From: Clostridiales bacterium
GTDB lineage: Bacteria > Bacillota > Clostridia > UBA1381
Length of the DNA: 34,951 nucleotides
NCBI GenBank assembly: GCA_029226975.1
Contig: JAQXZB010000019.1
Span: 1-34,951, forward strand
Direction of reading: 5' to 3'
Shown here one piece after another: positions 1 to 7,327 of this stretch. The notes beneath the pieces are model-generated. The model did not search any database, was not told the origin of the DNA, and saw only the letters and a list, made by a program, of their open reading frames with translations. Every line of letters starts with the position of its first letter. Positions within the stretch are counted from its first letter, which is position 1. The translations under genes and the position numbers were made by a program.

Positions 1-280
1 CGCTTTTTGACTGACCCTCATATGAATTTCTGAGTTCTTCCAATTGGTCAAGCTTTGCTTGTGTTTCGGAAGTGATTTCCCCCTCTGCCAAATTGCCAAG
101 ATACGCATCTATATTATCTTTATTTTGGTCAAGCCACCAATAAAGCTGATTTGCGCTTACTGCGGCATAGCACATATTCGCATCTCCGCCGTCCTCCTGC
201 TGCCGGCTCTTGTTAACATCATACCAGCCACTGCCTTTATCCTGTCCCGCATAAAAAAACGAGTAGTGAGTCTCGGATTT
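1..280 (-). pseudogene. IdeS/Mac-family cysteine protease, 5'-truncated fragment running off the left edge
   Basis: The minus-strand frame is open from 280 to base 1 and encodes about 93 residues. It resembles the start of the immunoglobulin-degrading peptidase C66 (IdeS/Mac) domain: HYSFFYAG, then GSGWYDVNK, then a glycine/aspartate stretch, NMCYAAVSANQLYWWLDQNK and DAYLGNL. In streptococcal IdeS the matching blocks are WYDITK with the oxyanion Lys, the catalytic Cys, and a LHWWFDQNKD helix. The Lys and Cys are both present here; the His and Asp lie beyond the window. A TAA at 283-281 opens the frame and no ATG, GTG or TTG precedes the catalytic Cys, so no signal peptide or start is visible. 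The frame begins two bases after the beta-galactosidase stop codon, as if a junction removed the N-terminus. It could also be a frameshift or an assembly join. The family assignment is firm and the pseudogene status fairly likely. Confidence 0.75.
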
Positions 281-284
281 TTAT

Positions 285-3200
285 TTAATCTCTATTGATA
301 TTGCAATCAACTACATTTGTGCTGATTTTCTTTGCCTCATATACATATGTTTCTGATAGACGGTATGTTTTCTCACCGAAATCAGTTCTTGCAAATTCCA
401 AAAGTCTTTCCTTATTGGTATTTCCTGAAATTATAAATGAGAACTTAAACTCATGTGGCCTTAATTCATAACATTCTTCGGGGTTTGGACCGCAAGAATG
501 ACTACCGAGTCCACGCACTGCGTAGTCAATATATAGATAGTTTTTATCTGATTTTTTAAGCTCGTTTCTGTGTCTGGCAGAAATTAAATTATCAAGAGAG
601 AAGTCGTGATAAGAAAAAGCAAAACGGTCAGAGCCTATAACAGATAATCCGCAGTTATTATCTGTTAGTGAAACAAAGAAATTGTCAATTCGTGTCCCAC
701 ATTCTTGCGGAATATCGTACATAAAGTTCATTTCTGAAATATTTTTCTCATAAAGACCAAAATTACAATGCGCTTTGCGGTCACAGTAGTTTTCATCCTC
801 GCCTCTGCCGTACCATTTTACATTCTGAAACTTTTTATCTATTTCAAAACATACGCCGATTCTCGGTAGGGTTTCAACAAACACACCATAGGGTATAGCG
901 TGAATATCAATAAGTATTTCTCCGTCACTAAAAATCTTATATGTAATTTCGGTATCGAATCCAACGAATTTTGAAATTGGTGCCCACTTTCCTGTTGCTT
1001 TTACGATGATTGAGTCATCATTTTTAGTAACAGATGTGTTATGACAATAAAATTCGAAATATCTGTATAAACGAGAGTTCCATTGGGCAATCCATCTCTC
1101 ACTCCAACCGGTTATGCCGTCATTATCGGTAGGCGCACGGTAAATATTAAGGCGCATCGGGCTGTCAATCAATTTTTTTCCGTTTTTACTATATCCTGAT
1201 AAAAGACCGTTCTTGAAGTCGGCAATAAAGTTGTTGGATATAACAGAAATACAATCGGCAGATTCTTTTACTGTTGCATAAAATTTACTTGGAATATATT
1301 CCTTTTTATCTGCATTTGCGGATAAAAGTACCTGCTTATAGGCAATTTCTTCACCATATTCTCCATAAAATTTAAGATTTACAAAATATTTAGCGCCCGG
1401 CTTTACGTCATTAATATTTGTGTCAATATCTAAATCAATAGACTCATACGGTTTAACGGGTGGGAGTCTGTACTCTCCGCTTTTTATGACATTATAATCT
1501 TCTGTTATTTCCCATGTCAAAGTAATATAATCAAGACATCTGAAATCGTTTGTGTTCATTAAAGTGATTTTGTTGCCATCTGTTTTAATGTATGTTGGAG
1601 CAAGAACATTTTTGCAGTCTCTTAACGATGGTTTTACGGTTCCATCCGAAAGACAGTAACCATCCATAGAGAAATTTGACCAGTGATTTATGTCACCAAA
1701 ATCTCCACCATACTTATAAAATGCATTGCCGTCTTTGTCCTCTGCATAAAAGCCGTGGTTTTTAAATTCCCAGACATAGCCACCACAAATTTGGCGGTGT
1801 GTGTAAACGTAATCCCAAGTGTCCTCCATAAGACCGGGACTATTGCCCATTGCATGACCATATTCTAGCATCATAACAGGTTTGCCGACTTCGGCGTATG
1901 ACATAAGGGCTGACATAGTAAAATATCCTATTGAACGGAAATCACCTAACTGTGGGTTTTTATAATCTTCACCTGTGTGCATAATGGCTTTTTGTACTTT
2001 CCTAGAGCGTAAATACTCAATGCATTTATCTATATTTTCACCCTGACCGTTTTCGTTTCCGATTGTCCATATTGAAATACAGGTTTCGTTCTTATCTCTC
2101 TCGTACATTCTTTCTACGCGGTCAATAAAAGCAGGATACCATTCCGGAATTTTTGAAAACAAACCAATATCTCCGGTTACTTCGGCTCCATGTGTCTCAA
2201 TATCAGCTTCGTCCATAACATATATACCAAGCTCGGTTGCAACCTCATAAAATGCAGGATGATTCGGATAATGCGCGCAACGAATAGCATTCATGTTATG
2301 CTCTTTTATTGTTTTAAGTTCCCTTTCAATACGCTCAACAGTAATAGCACGACCGTTTTTAGGGTCATGCTCGTGACGATTGATACCTTTTAATGTTATT
2401 TGTCTGCCGTTAAGTAAAAGCTTGTTGCCAACTACTTTATATTCCGCAAAACCAAACTTTTTAGTATGCGTTTCTAAAAGTTTACCGTTATTTGTAAGTG
2501 TTATCTTAAGTTCATAAGTAAACGGTTCTTCAGCATTCCAAAGTGTCGGTGAATCTATTGTGAAAACTAAAGAATTATCTTTTTGCGGTTTTATCAGTTT
2601 AGTCTGTCCGTCAAGTTCCAAGCAAAGCTCTGAATTTTCAAAATCATTTCCCTTTAGTGTGACATCAACATAAACAGAATTATTCTGCGTATTTATTGTG
2701 TAATCCCAAATAAAAGTATCGTTAAGACTGTAAAGAAATACATCTCTGAAAATTCCGCTGGCAAGTAGCATATCCTGATTTTCAAGATAAGTTCCGTCAG
2801 AATATGTAAATACTTTTACACATAAAAGGTTTTCACCGTCACAAATAAAATCTGTAACATCAAATTCGGCGGGTATTCTGCTACCCTTGGAAAATCCAAC
2901 ATATTTACCATTTAAATATGCAAAAAATGCGCTATCAACGCCGCCAAAATAAAGAATTTTTCTGCCGCCCTTTTTTGCAGTAAATGTTCTTCTATAATAA
3001 CCAACGGGATTATAGTTTCCAACAAATGGCGGGTCAAAAGGAATAGGGTATTCTACATTAGGGTAAACCGGTAAGGAATATCCGTGGTACTGCCACATAG
3101 ACGGAACGGGTAATATATTCCACTCGCTGTCGTTGTAATCTGTTTTTTCAAAATTTATTATGTCATCTGTCTCACGGTAACAGAACTTATAATCACCGTT

Positions 3201-3344
3201 TAAATTAGTGATAAGTTCAGAATCTTCTTTGTTTCTGAAAAAAACACCGCTATGGAGTGCCGGAACAATAGAGGCTCTTGCGGGTAGTCTGTTTTCGTGA
3301 GTAAAAGATGGATTAAAAAGTCTGTTGTTTTCGAAAGAATTCAT
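285..3344 (-). CDS. lacZ: Beta-galactosidase, glycoside hydrolase family 2 (LacZ type)
   Basis: It hydrolyses terminal beta-D-galactosides such as lactose, and is cytoplasmic because no signal peptide is visible. The 1019-residue length is that of E. coli LacZ (1023). Domain order is a jelly-roll sugar-binding domain (about 50-210, ending in SGIFRDV), two immunoglobulin-like domains around a TIM barrel, and a C-terminal beta-sandwich containing RAPTDND. Barrel motifs are GINRHEHD (about 320), the acid/base Glu in WTIGNENGQG (about 431) and the nucleophile Glu in LEYGHAMGNS (about 494). An ATG at 3353 directly abuts the AAGGAG, so the ATG at 3344, nine bases downstream of it, is the better start. 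A TATAAT lies just upstream at 3363-3368 with no good -35. No permease or regulator is adjacent. The gene is visibly more AT-rich than rlmD and the dap genes, which suggests transfer. Confidence 0.93.
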   Translation of the reverse strand: MNSFENNRLFNPSFTHENRLPARASIVPALHSGVFFRNKEDSELITNLNGDYKFCYRETDDIINFEKTDYNDSEWNILPVPSMWQYHGYSLPVYPNVEYPIPFDPPFVGNYNPVGYYRRTFTAKKGGRKILYFGGVDSAFFAYLNGKYVGFSKGSRIPAEFDVTDFICDGENLLCVKVFTYSDGTYLENQDMLLASGIFRDVFLYSLNDTFIWDYTINTQNNSVYVDVTLKGNDFENSELCLELDGQTKLIKPQKDNSLVFTIDSPTLWNAEEPFTYELKITLTNNGKLLETHTKKFGFAEYKVVGNKLLLNGRQITLKGINRHEHDPKNGRAITVERIERELKTIKEHNMNAIRCAHYPNHPAFYEVATELGIYVMDEADIETHGAEVTGDIGLFSKIPEWYPAFIDRVERMYERDKNETCISIWTIGNENGQGENIDKCIEYLRSRKVQKAIMHTGEDYKNPQLGDFRSIGYFTMSALMSYAEVGKPVMMLEYGHAMGNSPGLMEDTWDYVYTHRQICGGYVWEFKNHGFYAEDKDGNAFYKYGGDFGDINHWSNFSMDGYCLSDGTVKPSLRDCKNVLAPTYIKTDGNKITLMNTNDFRCLDYITLTWEITEDYNVIKSGEYRLPPVKPYESIDLDIDTNINDVKPGAKYFVNLKFYGEYGEEIAYKQVLLSANADKKEYIPSKFYATVKESADCISVISNNFIADFKNGLLSGYSKNGKKLIDSPMRLNIYRAPTDNDGITGWSERWIAQWNSRLYRYFEFYCHNTSVTKNDDSIIVKATGKWAPISKFVGFDTEITYKIFSDGEILIDIHAIPYGVFVETLPRIGVCFEIDKKFQNVKWYGRGEDENYCDRKAHCNFGLYEKNISEMNFMYDIPQECGTRIDNFFVSLTDNNCGLSVIGSDRFAFSYHDFSLDNLISARHRNELKKSDKNYLYIDYAVRGLGSHSCGPNPEECYELRPHEFKFSFIISGNTNKERLLEFARTDFGEKTYRLSETYVYEAKKISTNVVDCNINRD

Positions 3345-3412
3345 AAATATCATCTCCTTAAAAAATTATACCATATATTGATGTAAAAATAAATTGCATA
3401 ACAGCACTATAA

Positions 3413-3437
3413 CAGACAAGGGGACGGTTCTATCGTC
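3413..3437 (+). repeat. Left terminal inverted repeat of the REP-type element
   Basis: It pairs with 3869-3893 over 25 positions with two mismatches, at the seventh and twentieth bases. It lies about 45 bases upstream of the lacZ -10 candidate. Confidence 0.8.
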
Positions 3438-3441
3438 CTGT

Positions 3442-3820
3442 TTAGCTTTTTTCAACAGCATATTTACTTACCCCTGTAATTCGGCTTATCTGTCTGATTG
3501 ACAACCCACCATCTTTTAGCACTTTTATGCACTTGTTTCGTTCAGCTATATCAAGTTTTCGAATCTCTGACACAGCTTCCTGCAACTCTCTTCATTATTT
3601 GTTCAAGATTTTCTTTTCCTTCCTTTATCAGCAAATGAATATGATTTGACATTAGGCAATAAGCATATACGGTATATCCGCTTATTGTCTTATATCTCGC
3701 TAATGTTTTGATAAATCTCTCATAATCTTCGCGCTCCTCAAAGATTATTTGATGATTTATGCCCCTTAACATTATATGATATATGTTTGTTTTACTCTTT
3801 TTTCTGGCTTGCCTTGGCAC
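3442..3820 (-). pseudogene. REP-associated Y1 transposase (TnpA_REP family), internal deletion with frameshift
   Basis: A GTG start at 3820 behind CGAGGTG opens an 89-residue frame ending at 3551. It carries the Y1 fold: YHIMLRGINHQIIF, then YAYCLMSNHIHLLIKEG with the HxH metal-binding pair. A second frame, 3582-3442, supplies the usual family C-terminus, a helix-turn-helix reading LDIAERNKC, GLSIRQISRITGVS, AVEKS and TAA. Full-length relatives are about 200-260 residues. The stretch that normally holds the catalytic tyrosine (VYWYN...HLFQDR) is absent, and the two parts meet out of frame at about 3580-3590. The gene is therefore a deletion product that cannot make active transposase. The HUH remnant and HTH are both directly visible. 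Confidence 0.85.
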
Positions 3821-3839
3821 TTCTTTTCACCTCGACAAT

Positions 3840-3868
3840 AGTATAACATATTTTCATTTATTTGTCAA
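3840..3868 (-). promoter_or_regulatory. Consensus promoter of the REP-type transposase remnant
   Basis: On the minus strand TTGACA (3868-3863) is followed after exactly 17 bases by TATACT (3845-3840). The start codon is 20 bases further on. The promoter lies just inside the right terminal repeat and points toward lacZ. Confidence 0.7.
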
Positions 3869-3893
3869 GACGACAGAACCGTCCCCATGTCTG
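3869..3893 (-). repeat. Right terminal inverted repeat of the REP-type element
   Basis: It is the reverse complement of 3413-3437 with two mismatches. It abuts the -35 hexamer of the element's promoter. Confidence 0.8.
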
Positions 3894-3933
3894 CGTTATC
3901 TAATCTGAGGTCACAGCCTGACACACATTTTTC

Positions 3934-3978
3934 ATATCGACCACTTTACATAGAGCGATTTTAAATAGTGTTCGATAT
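3934..3978. repeat. Imperfect inverted repeat between the REP element and rlmD
   Basis: ATATCGA at 3934-3940 pairs with TCGATAT at 3972-3978, and further inward CACT pairs with AGTG. The loop is long, so this may be an old element end rather than a working hairpin. The stretch 3894-4001 holds no gene. Confidence 0.35.
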
Positions 3979-3999
3979 AGATGTCATAAGCTGATACTG

Positions 4000-4030
4000 C
4001 CGAAAAAGGCCTAAAATAAGGCTTTTTCAC
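4000..4030 (-). terminator. Intrinsic terminator after rlmD
   Basis: On the minus strand AAAAAGCC (4026-4019 region) pairs with GGCCTTTTT, leaving one bulged base and an AT-rich loop. The T-run is part of the descending arm. It begins a few bases after the rlmD stop codon. Confidence 0.6.
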
Positions 4031-4033
4031 ACA

Positions 4034-5269
4034 CTATTTTTCAATCCTTGACATCAAACATACCGTCTCCACATGCATGGTCTGGGGGAACATGTCGAAG
4101 CCTTGGGCGGATTTTATGCGGTAGCCTCGCTCGGCAAAAAGCCTTGCGTCCCTTGCAAGCGTTGACGGGTCGCAGGAAATGTATACTATCCTTTCGGGCG
4201 CGGCGGCGGCTATTGCGTTTATTGTTCGCTCGTCGCTGCCCGCCCGGGGCGGGTCCATGATTACTGTGTCCGCTTGGCTTAGCTTTTCGATAATGTCCCC
4301 AACCTTTCCCGCATAAAATTCTGCGTTTTCTATGCCGTTTTTTCGCGCGTTTTTCCGCGCATTCTTTACCGCGTCCTCCACAAGCTCCACTCCCACAACA
4401 CTTCCGGCTTGCTTTGCCGCAAGCAATGAAATTGTGCCTATGCCGCAGTACAGGTCCAAAAGCCTTGTGCTTTTGTCAATTTTCGCAAATTCAAGGGCGC
4501 AGCGGTAAAGCCGCTTTGTCATTTCGGGATTTACCTGCAAAAAGCTCCCCGGCGAAACCTCAAACCGCACTCCCATTAACTGCTCCTCAAGCACTTCTCT
4601 TCCAAACAGCGGCTTTTTTTCGCCTTTTAACATTATGCTCTCCACCGCCCCACAGGCGGCGCGGATTTGCTCTATGGCTTTTTTTCGGTCAAAATTCCCC
4701 TCCGGCATCAGCATTGCCATTATCTTCCCCGACGCTTCGCTCTTCCTTATAAATATTCTTCCGTCAAAAACTTCCGCCGCCGCTGCTGCGATTTTTGAAA
4801 ATTCGCCGGGACACAAAAAGCAATCCTCGGCAGGGACAAGGCTGTGGGTTTTGCCCTCAAAAAAGCCAAATTTTCCGCCCTTTAGGGCAAAAATCGCCTT
4901 ATTTCTGTAACGCAGAGGGTTGTCAGCTCCGTTCATTTTGTCAAGGGAAAAATCCCCAAAACCGCCTATGCGCCTTAAGGCATCGGTTATTATCTTTTCC
5001 TTTTGGGCAAGCTGGGCTTCATAGAGCATATTCATCATCGCACAGCCGCCGCATTTTCCAAAGGCCGTACACACCGGCTCTGTGCGCTTTGCCGACGGCT
5101 CGATGATTTCGGCAAGCTCCCCTTCGGCAAAGGTTTTTTTGCGTTTTGTTATTTTTACCGTACATTTATCCCCCGGTACGGCACCCGCCACAAAAACAGC
5201 CATGCCGCCGATTCTGCCCACGCCTCTGCCGTTGGAGGTCATGCCCGTTATCTCAATTAAATCCGGCAT
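4034..5269 (-). CDS. rlmD: 23S rRNA (uracil-5-)-methyltransferase, RlmD/RlmCD (TrmA) family
   Basis: It makes 5-methyluridine in 23S rRNA using SAM. An N-terminal TRAM-like OB domain (1-55) is followed by the 4Fe-4S cysteines C67, C73 and C76 (in the C-x2-CGGC arrangement), with a fourth likely at C150 or C153. The Rossmann methyltransferase domain has the SAM loop LDLYCGIGT (271-279), MDPPRAG (338-344), the catalytic cysteine in YISCDPSTLARD (C366) and the general-base Glu in HVETV (E401). At 411 residues it is slightly shorter than the usual 430-460. The start follows AGGGAG by seven bases. It lies 11 bases after the ABC-F stop, so the two are probably cotranscribed. In Firmicutes one RlmCD-type enzyme often modifies both U747 and U1939; I cannot tell the target from sequence. 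Confidence 0.92.
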   Translation of the reverse strand: MPDLIEITGMTSNGRGVGRIGGMAVFVAGAVPGDKCTVKITKRKKTFAEGELAEIIEPSAKRTEPVCTAFGKCGGCAMMNMLYEAQLAQKEKIITDALRRIGGFGDFSLDKMNGADNPLRYRNKAIFALKGGKFGFFEGKTHSLVPAEDCFLCPGEFSKIAAAAAEVFDGRIFIRKSEASGKIMAMLMPEGNFDRKKAIEQIRAACGAVESIMLKGEKKPLFGREVLEEQLMGVRFEVSPGSFLQVNPEMTKRLYRCALEFAKIDKSTRLLDLYCGIGTISLLAAKQAGSVVGVELVEDAVKNARKNARKNGIENAEFYAGKVGDIIEKLSQADTVIMDPPRAGSDERTINAIAAAAPERIVYISCDPSTLARDARLFAERGYRIKSAQGFDMFPQTMHVETVCLMSRIEK

Positions 5270-5280
5270 AAGCCCACTCC

Positions 5281-6891
5281 CTACTGATTATTTCTCTTTT
5301 TCTCCAAATACTCGTCATAGGTTTCCATGCGGTCGGTTATGCTGCCGTCGGCGGCAATGTCGATTATTCTGTTTGCCGCCGTCTGTATGAACTCATGGTC
5401 ATGGGAGGCAAATATTACATTGCCCTTAAAGGCGCAAATTCCGTTGTTTACCGCCGTTATGGATTCAAGGTCAAGGTGGTTTGTGGGCTGATCGAGAATT
5501 AACACGTTTGAGCCGTAAAGCATCATCCGCGACAGCATACATCTCACTCTCTCGCCGCCGGAAAGAACGTTTACCTGCTTAAAAACATCATCGCCCGAAA
5601 ATAACATTCTTCCCAAAAATCCGCGGATATAGCTTTCGTTCTGGGTTTCAAAGCCCTCTGCGCTGTATTGTCTTAACCAATCGATAAGGTTAAGGGTGCA
5701 GCCCTCAAAATATTTTGAGTTGTCCTTGGGGAAATAGCTCCTTGATGTGCTTATTCCCCATTTAACCGTTCCCTCGTCCGGCTCGTCCTCACCGGCGAGA
5801 ATTTCCAAAAGTGCGCTTACGGCAAGCTCGTTTTCGCCTATTACCGCGATTTTATCGTTTTTATTTAAGGTAAAGCTTATGTTGTTTAATAGCTTTTCAC
5901 CGTTTACGGTCTTTGATATTCCGTCAACCGTCAAAAGGTCGCGCCCCGCTTCTCTGTCCATATCGAAGCCCACAAAGGGGTAACGCCTTGAGGATGCCGG
6001 AAGCTCCTCAATTGTCAGCTTATCGAGCATTTTTTTGCGGCTTGTTGCCTGCTTGGACTTTGATTTATTCGCCGAGAATCGCTGTATAAATGCCTGAAGC
6101 TCCTTTATTCTCTCCTCCGCCTTTTTGTTTTGCTGCTTTATCATCTGTTCGATAAGGCGGCTTGATTCATACCAAAATTCGTAGTTGCCTACATAAAGCT
6201 TTATCTTGGAATAATCTATATCCACAATATGGGTGCATACCACATTTAAAAAGTATCTGTCATGGGAAACAACAATGACCGTTCCCTCATAATCAAGCAG
6301 AAAATCCTCCAGCCACTCCACCGCGTTTATGTCTAAATGGTTTGTCGGCTCGTCTAAAAGAATTATGTCCGGGTTGCCGAAAAGTGCCTGGGCAAGCAGC
6401 ACCTTGACCTTTGAATTTCCGTCAAGCTGTGACATTTGAGAATATAAAATTCCCTCGTCAAGCCCTAAGCCTTGAATAAGCTTTGACGCGTCGGACTCCG
6501 CCTCCCAGCCGTTCATTTCGGCAAACTCCGCCTCCAAATCGGCGGCTCTTAAGCCGTCCTCATCGGAGAAATCGGGCTTTTCATAAAGGGCGTCCTTTTC
6601 TTTCATAATCGAATAAAGCTTTTCATTGCCCATTATCACTGTATCCAAAACACTGCACTCGTCATAGGCGAAATGGTCCTGCTTTAAGACGGACATACGG
6701 CAGTTTGGGTCAATGCTGACCTCGCCGGAGGTGGTTTCCAGTTCACCGGACAGAAGCTTCAGAAAAGTCGATTTGCCCGCGCCGTTGGCGCCGATAACGC
6801 CGTAGCAGTTGCCGGGCGTAAACTTCAAATTAACATCGGAAAAAAGCCTTTGAGAGCCGAAGCTCAGACTTACGTTTGTTACTGTAATCAA
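5281..6891 (-). CDS. ABC-F family ATPase, YkpA/YbiT type, with one degenerate ATP site
   Basis: This is a soluble tandem-ATPase protein without membrane segments. ABC-F proteins bind the ribosomal E site and assist translation or protect against antibiotics. NBD1 has Walker A GANGAGKST (about 34-42) and Walker B LLDEPTNHLD. The linker (about 245-305) is basic and helical, with FSANKSKSKQATSR as in E. coli YbiT. NBD2 has signature LSGGER (about 443). The elements of the second composite site are all altered: NBD1 signature LDGNS, NBD2 Walker A GENELAVSA lacking the Lys, and NBD2 Walker B LDQP with Gln for the catalytic Glu. The start chosen is TTG at 6891, nine bases after AAAGGA, giving MITVTNVSLSFG as in relatives; the ATG at 6900 directly abuts the ribosome site. 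It heads a unit with rlmD. Confidence 0.88.
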   Translation of the reverse strand: MITVTNVSLSFGSQRLFSDVNLKFTPGNCYGVIGANGAGKSTFLKLLSGELETTSGEVSIDPNCRMSVLKQDHFAYDECSVLDTVIMGNEKLYSIMKEKDALYEKPDFSDEDGLRAADLEAEFAEMNGWEAESDASKLIQGLGLDEGILYSQMSQLDGNSKVKVLLAQALFGNPDIILLDEPTNHLDINAVEWLEDFLLDYEGTVIVVSHDRYFLNVVCTHIVDIDYSKIKLYVGNYEFWYESSRLIEQMIKQQNKKAEERIKELQAFIQRFSANKSKSKQATSRKKMLDKLTIEELPASSRRYPFVGFDMDREAGRDLLTVDGISKTVNGEKLLNNISFTLNKNDKIAVIGENELAVSALLEILAGEDEPDEGTVKWGISTSRSYFPKDNSKYFEGCTLNLIDWLRQYSAEGFETQNESYIRGFLGRMLFSGDDVFKQVNVLSGGERVRCMLSRMMLYGSNVLILDQPTNHLDLESITAVNNGICAFKGNVIFASHDHEFIQTAANRIIDIAADGSITDRMETYDEYLEKKRNNQ

Positions 6892-6910
6892 TAATTTCAT
6901 TCCTTTCGGT

Positions 6911-6923
6911 GGTTTTATTTGAT
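6911..6923 (+). repeat. 13-base direct repeat, left copy, flanking a MITE-like insertion
   Basis: GGTTTTATTTGAT is perfectly repeated at 7050-7062. The copies flank a 126-base palindromic insert, as expected of a target-site duplication. Confidence 0.75.
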
Positions 6924-7049
6924 AGGTAATTGCGAAATGGAAATTTCGCAATTACAGTTAGGAGTTAGGAATGCGGAATGTGGAGTTAATGACAAAAATC
7001 CTTGCGGATTTTTAATTATTATATATACAACTCCACACTGCAATCATCC
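6924..7049. mobile_element. MITE-like palindromic element inserted in the ABC-F leader
   Basis: This 126-base non-coding block between perfect 13-base direct repeats is made of hairpins. There is a 12-base perfect stem with loop GGAA (6927-6938 with 6943-6954). A nine-base outer stem TGTGGAGTT/AACTCCACA (6979-6987 with 7029-7037) encloses an eight-base stem AAAAATCC/GGATTTTT (6994-7001 with 7006-7013). The ends are weakly inverted (GGTAATTGC against GGATGATTGC). It lies between the ABC-F promoter and ribosome site, so it is transcribed as 5' leader. Confidence 0.65.
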
Positions 7050-7062
7050 GGTTTTATTTGAT
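7050..7062 (+). repeat. 13-base direct repeat, right copy
   Basis: It is identical to 6911-6923. Its last two bases overlap the -10 hexamer of the ABC-F promoter. Confidence 0.75.
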
Positions 7063-7089
7063 TATACTATATTATCGCCGATAAGTCAA
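7061..7089 (-). promoter_or_regulatory. Promoter of the ABC-F/rlmD unit
   Basis: On the minus strand TTGACT (7089-7084) and TATAAT (7066-7061) are separated by 17 bases. Transcription would start near 7054, giving a leader of about 165 bases. Most of that leader is the inserted MITE-like element. Confidence 0.75.
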
Positions 7090-7106
7090 ATATTTTTACT
7101 AAAACG

Positions 7107-7156
7107 GGGACAATCCAAGTGTCCCTGTCAGACCGTCGATAAATTGGTCAGACCGT
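7107..7156. repeat. REP-like palindrome plus tandem 10-base repeat
   Basis: GGGACA (7107-7112) pairs with TGTCCC (7120-7125) over a seven-base loop and is preceded by a further G. The GGGGAC lead resembles the ends of the element at 3413-3893. GTCAGACCGT then occurs twice, at 7127-7136 and 7147-7156, exactly 20 bases apart. No gene is visible here. Confidence 0.5.
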
Positions 7157-7198
7157 GCGGGATTTTAAATCAAAGACAAAAATATAATCTCTTAATAC

Positions 7199-7233
7199 TA
7201 CCAAAGGCATTCCATCGAGGAATGCCTTTGGTA
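7199..7233. repeat. Perfect 15-base stem hairpin downstream of dapB
   Basis: TACCAAAGGCATTCC (7199-7213) is followed by loop ATCGA and its exact complement (7219-7233). Neither side has a clear T-run directly after the stem, so it is a poor intrinsic terminator. It may be an RNA 3' end stabiliser or part of a dispersed repeat. Confidence 0.6.
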
Positions 7234-7243
7234 TGCACTTTTT

Positions 7244-7293
7244 GCGAAAATAAACTCTACCGTACCCTCGTACGCCTACGAGTTCATTTTCGC
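7244..7293. repeat. Long inverted repeat just after dapB
   Basis: GCGAAAATAAACTC (7244-7257) pairs with GAGTTCATTTTCGC (7280-7293) with one wobble. The loop is about 22 bases and rich in GTAC. Together with the hairpin at 7199 and the palindrome at 7107 it fills the 240 bases between dapB and the ABC-F promoter, where I see no coding sequence. Confidence 0.5.
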
Positions 7294-7327
7294 GAAATCT
7301 GACTCAATTTCTCGCAGTCTTTCAAAC

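Larger units (their letters stand above)
3413..3893. mobile_element. Decayed REP-type (Y1/HUH) transposase element with 25-base terminal inverted repeats
   Basis: The outer ends are inverted copies of a 25-base sequence with two differences (3413-3437 and 3869-3893). The shared core is GGGGACGGTTCTRTCGTC. The interior holds a consensus promoter and a deleted TnpA_REP-like gene on the minus strand. Palindromes with a GGGGACGG core beside Y1 transposases are common in clostridia. The element sits between the lacZ start region and the rlmD terminator. The gene is broken, so any movement would need a transposase supplied from elsewhere. Confidence 0.8.

Noticed and set aside
44-298. 84-residue plus-strand ORF at the left edge
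   Set aside because: It lies antisense to the IdeS-like frame, which has strong family motifs; the plus product has no recognisable domain or ribosome site.
6919-7302. 127-residue plus-strand ORF
   Set aside because: It runs through the hairpin insertion, the ABC-F promoter and the palindrome cluster; the product is low in sense and has no ribosome site.
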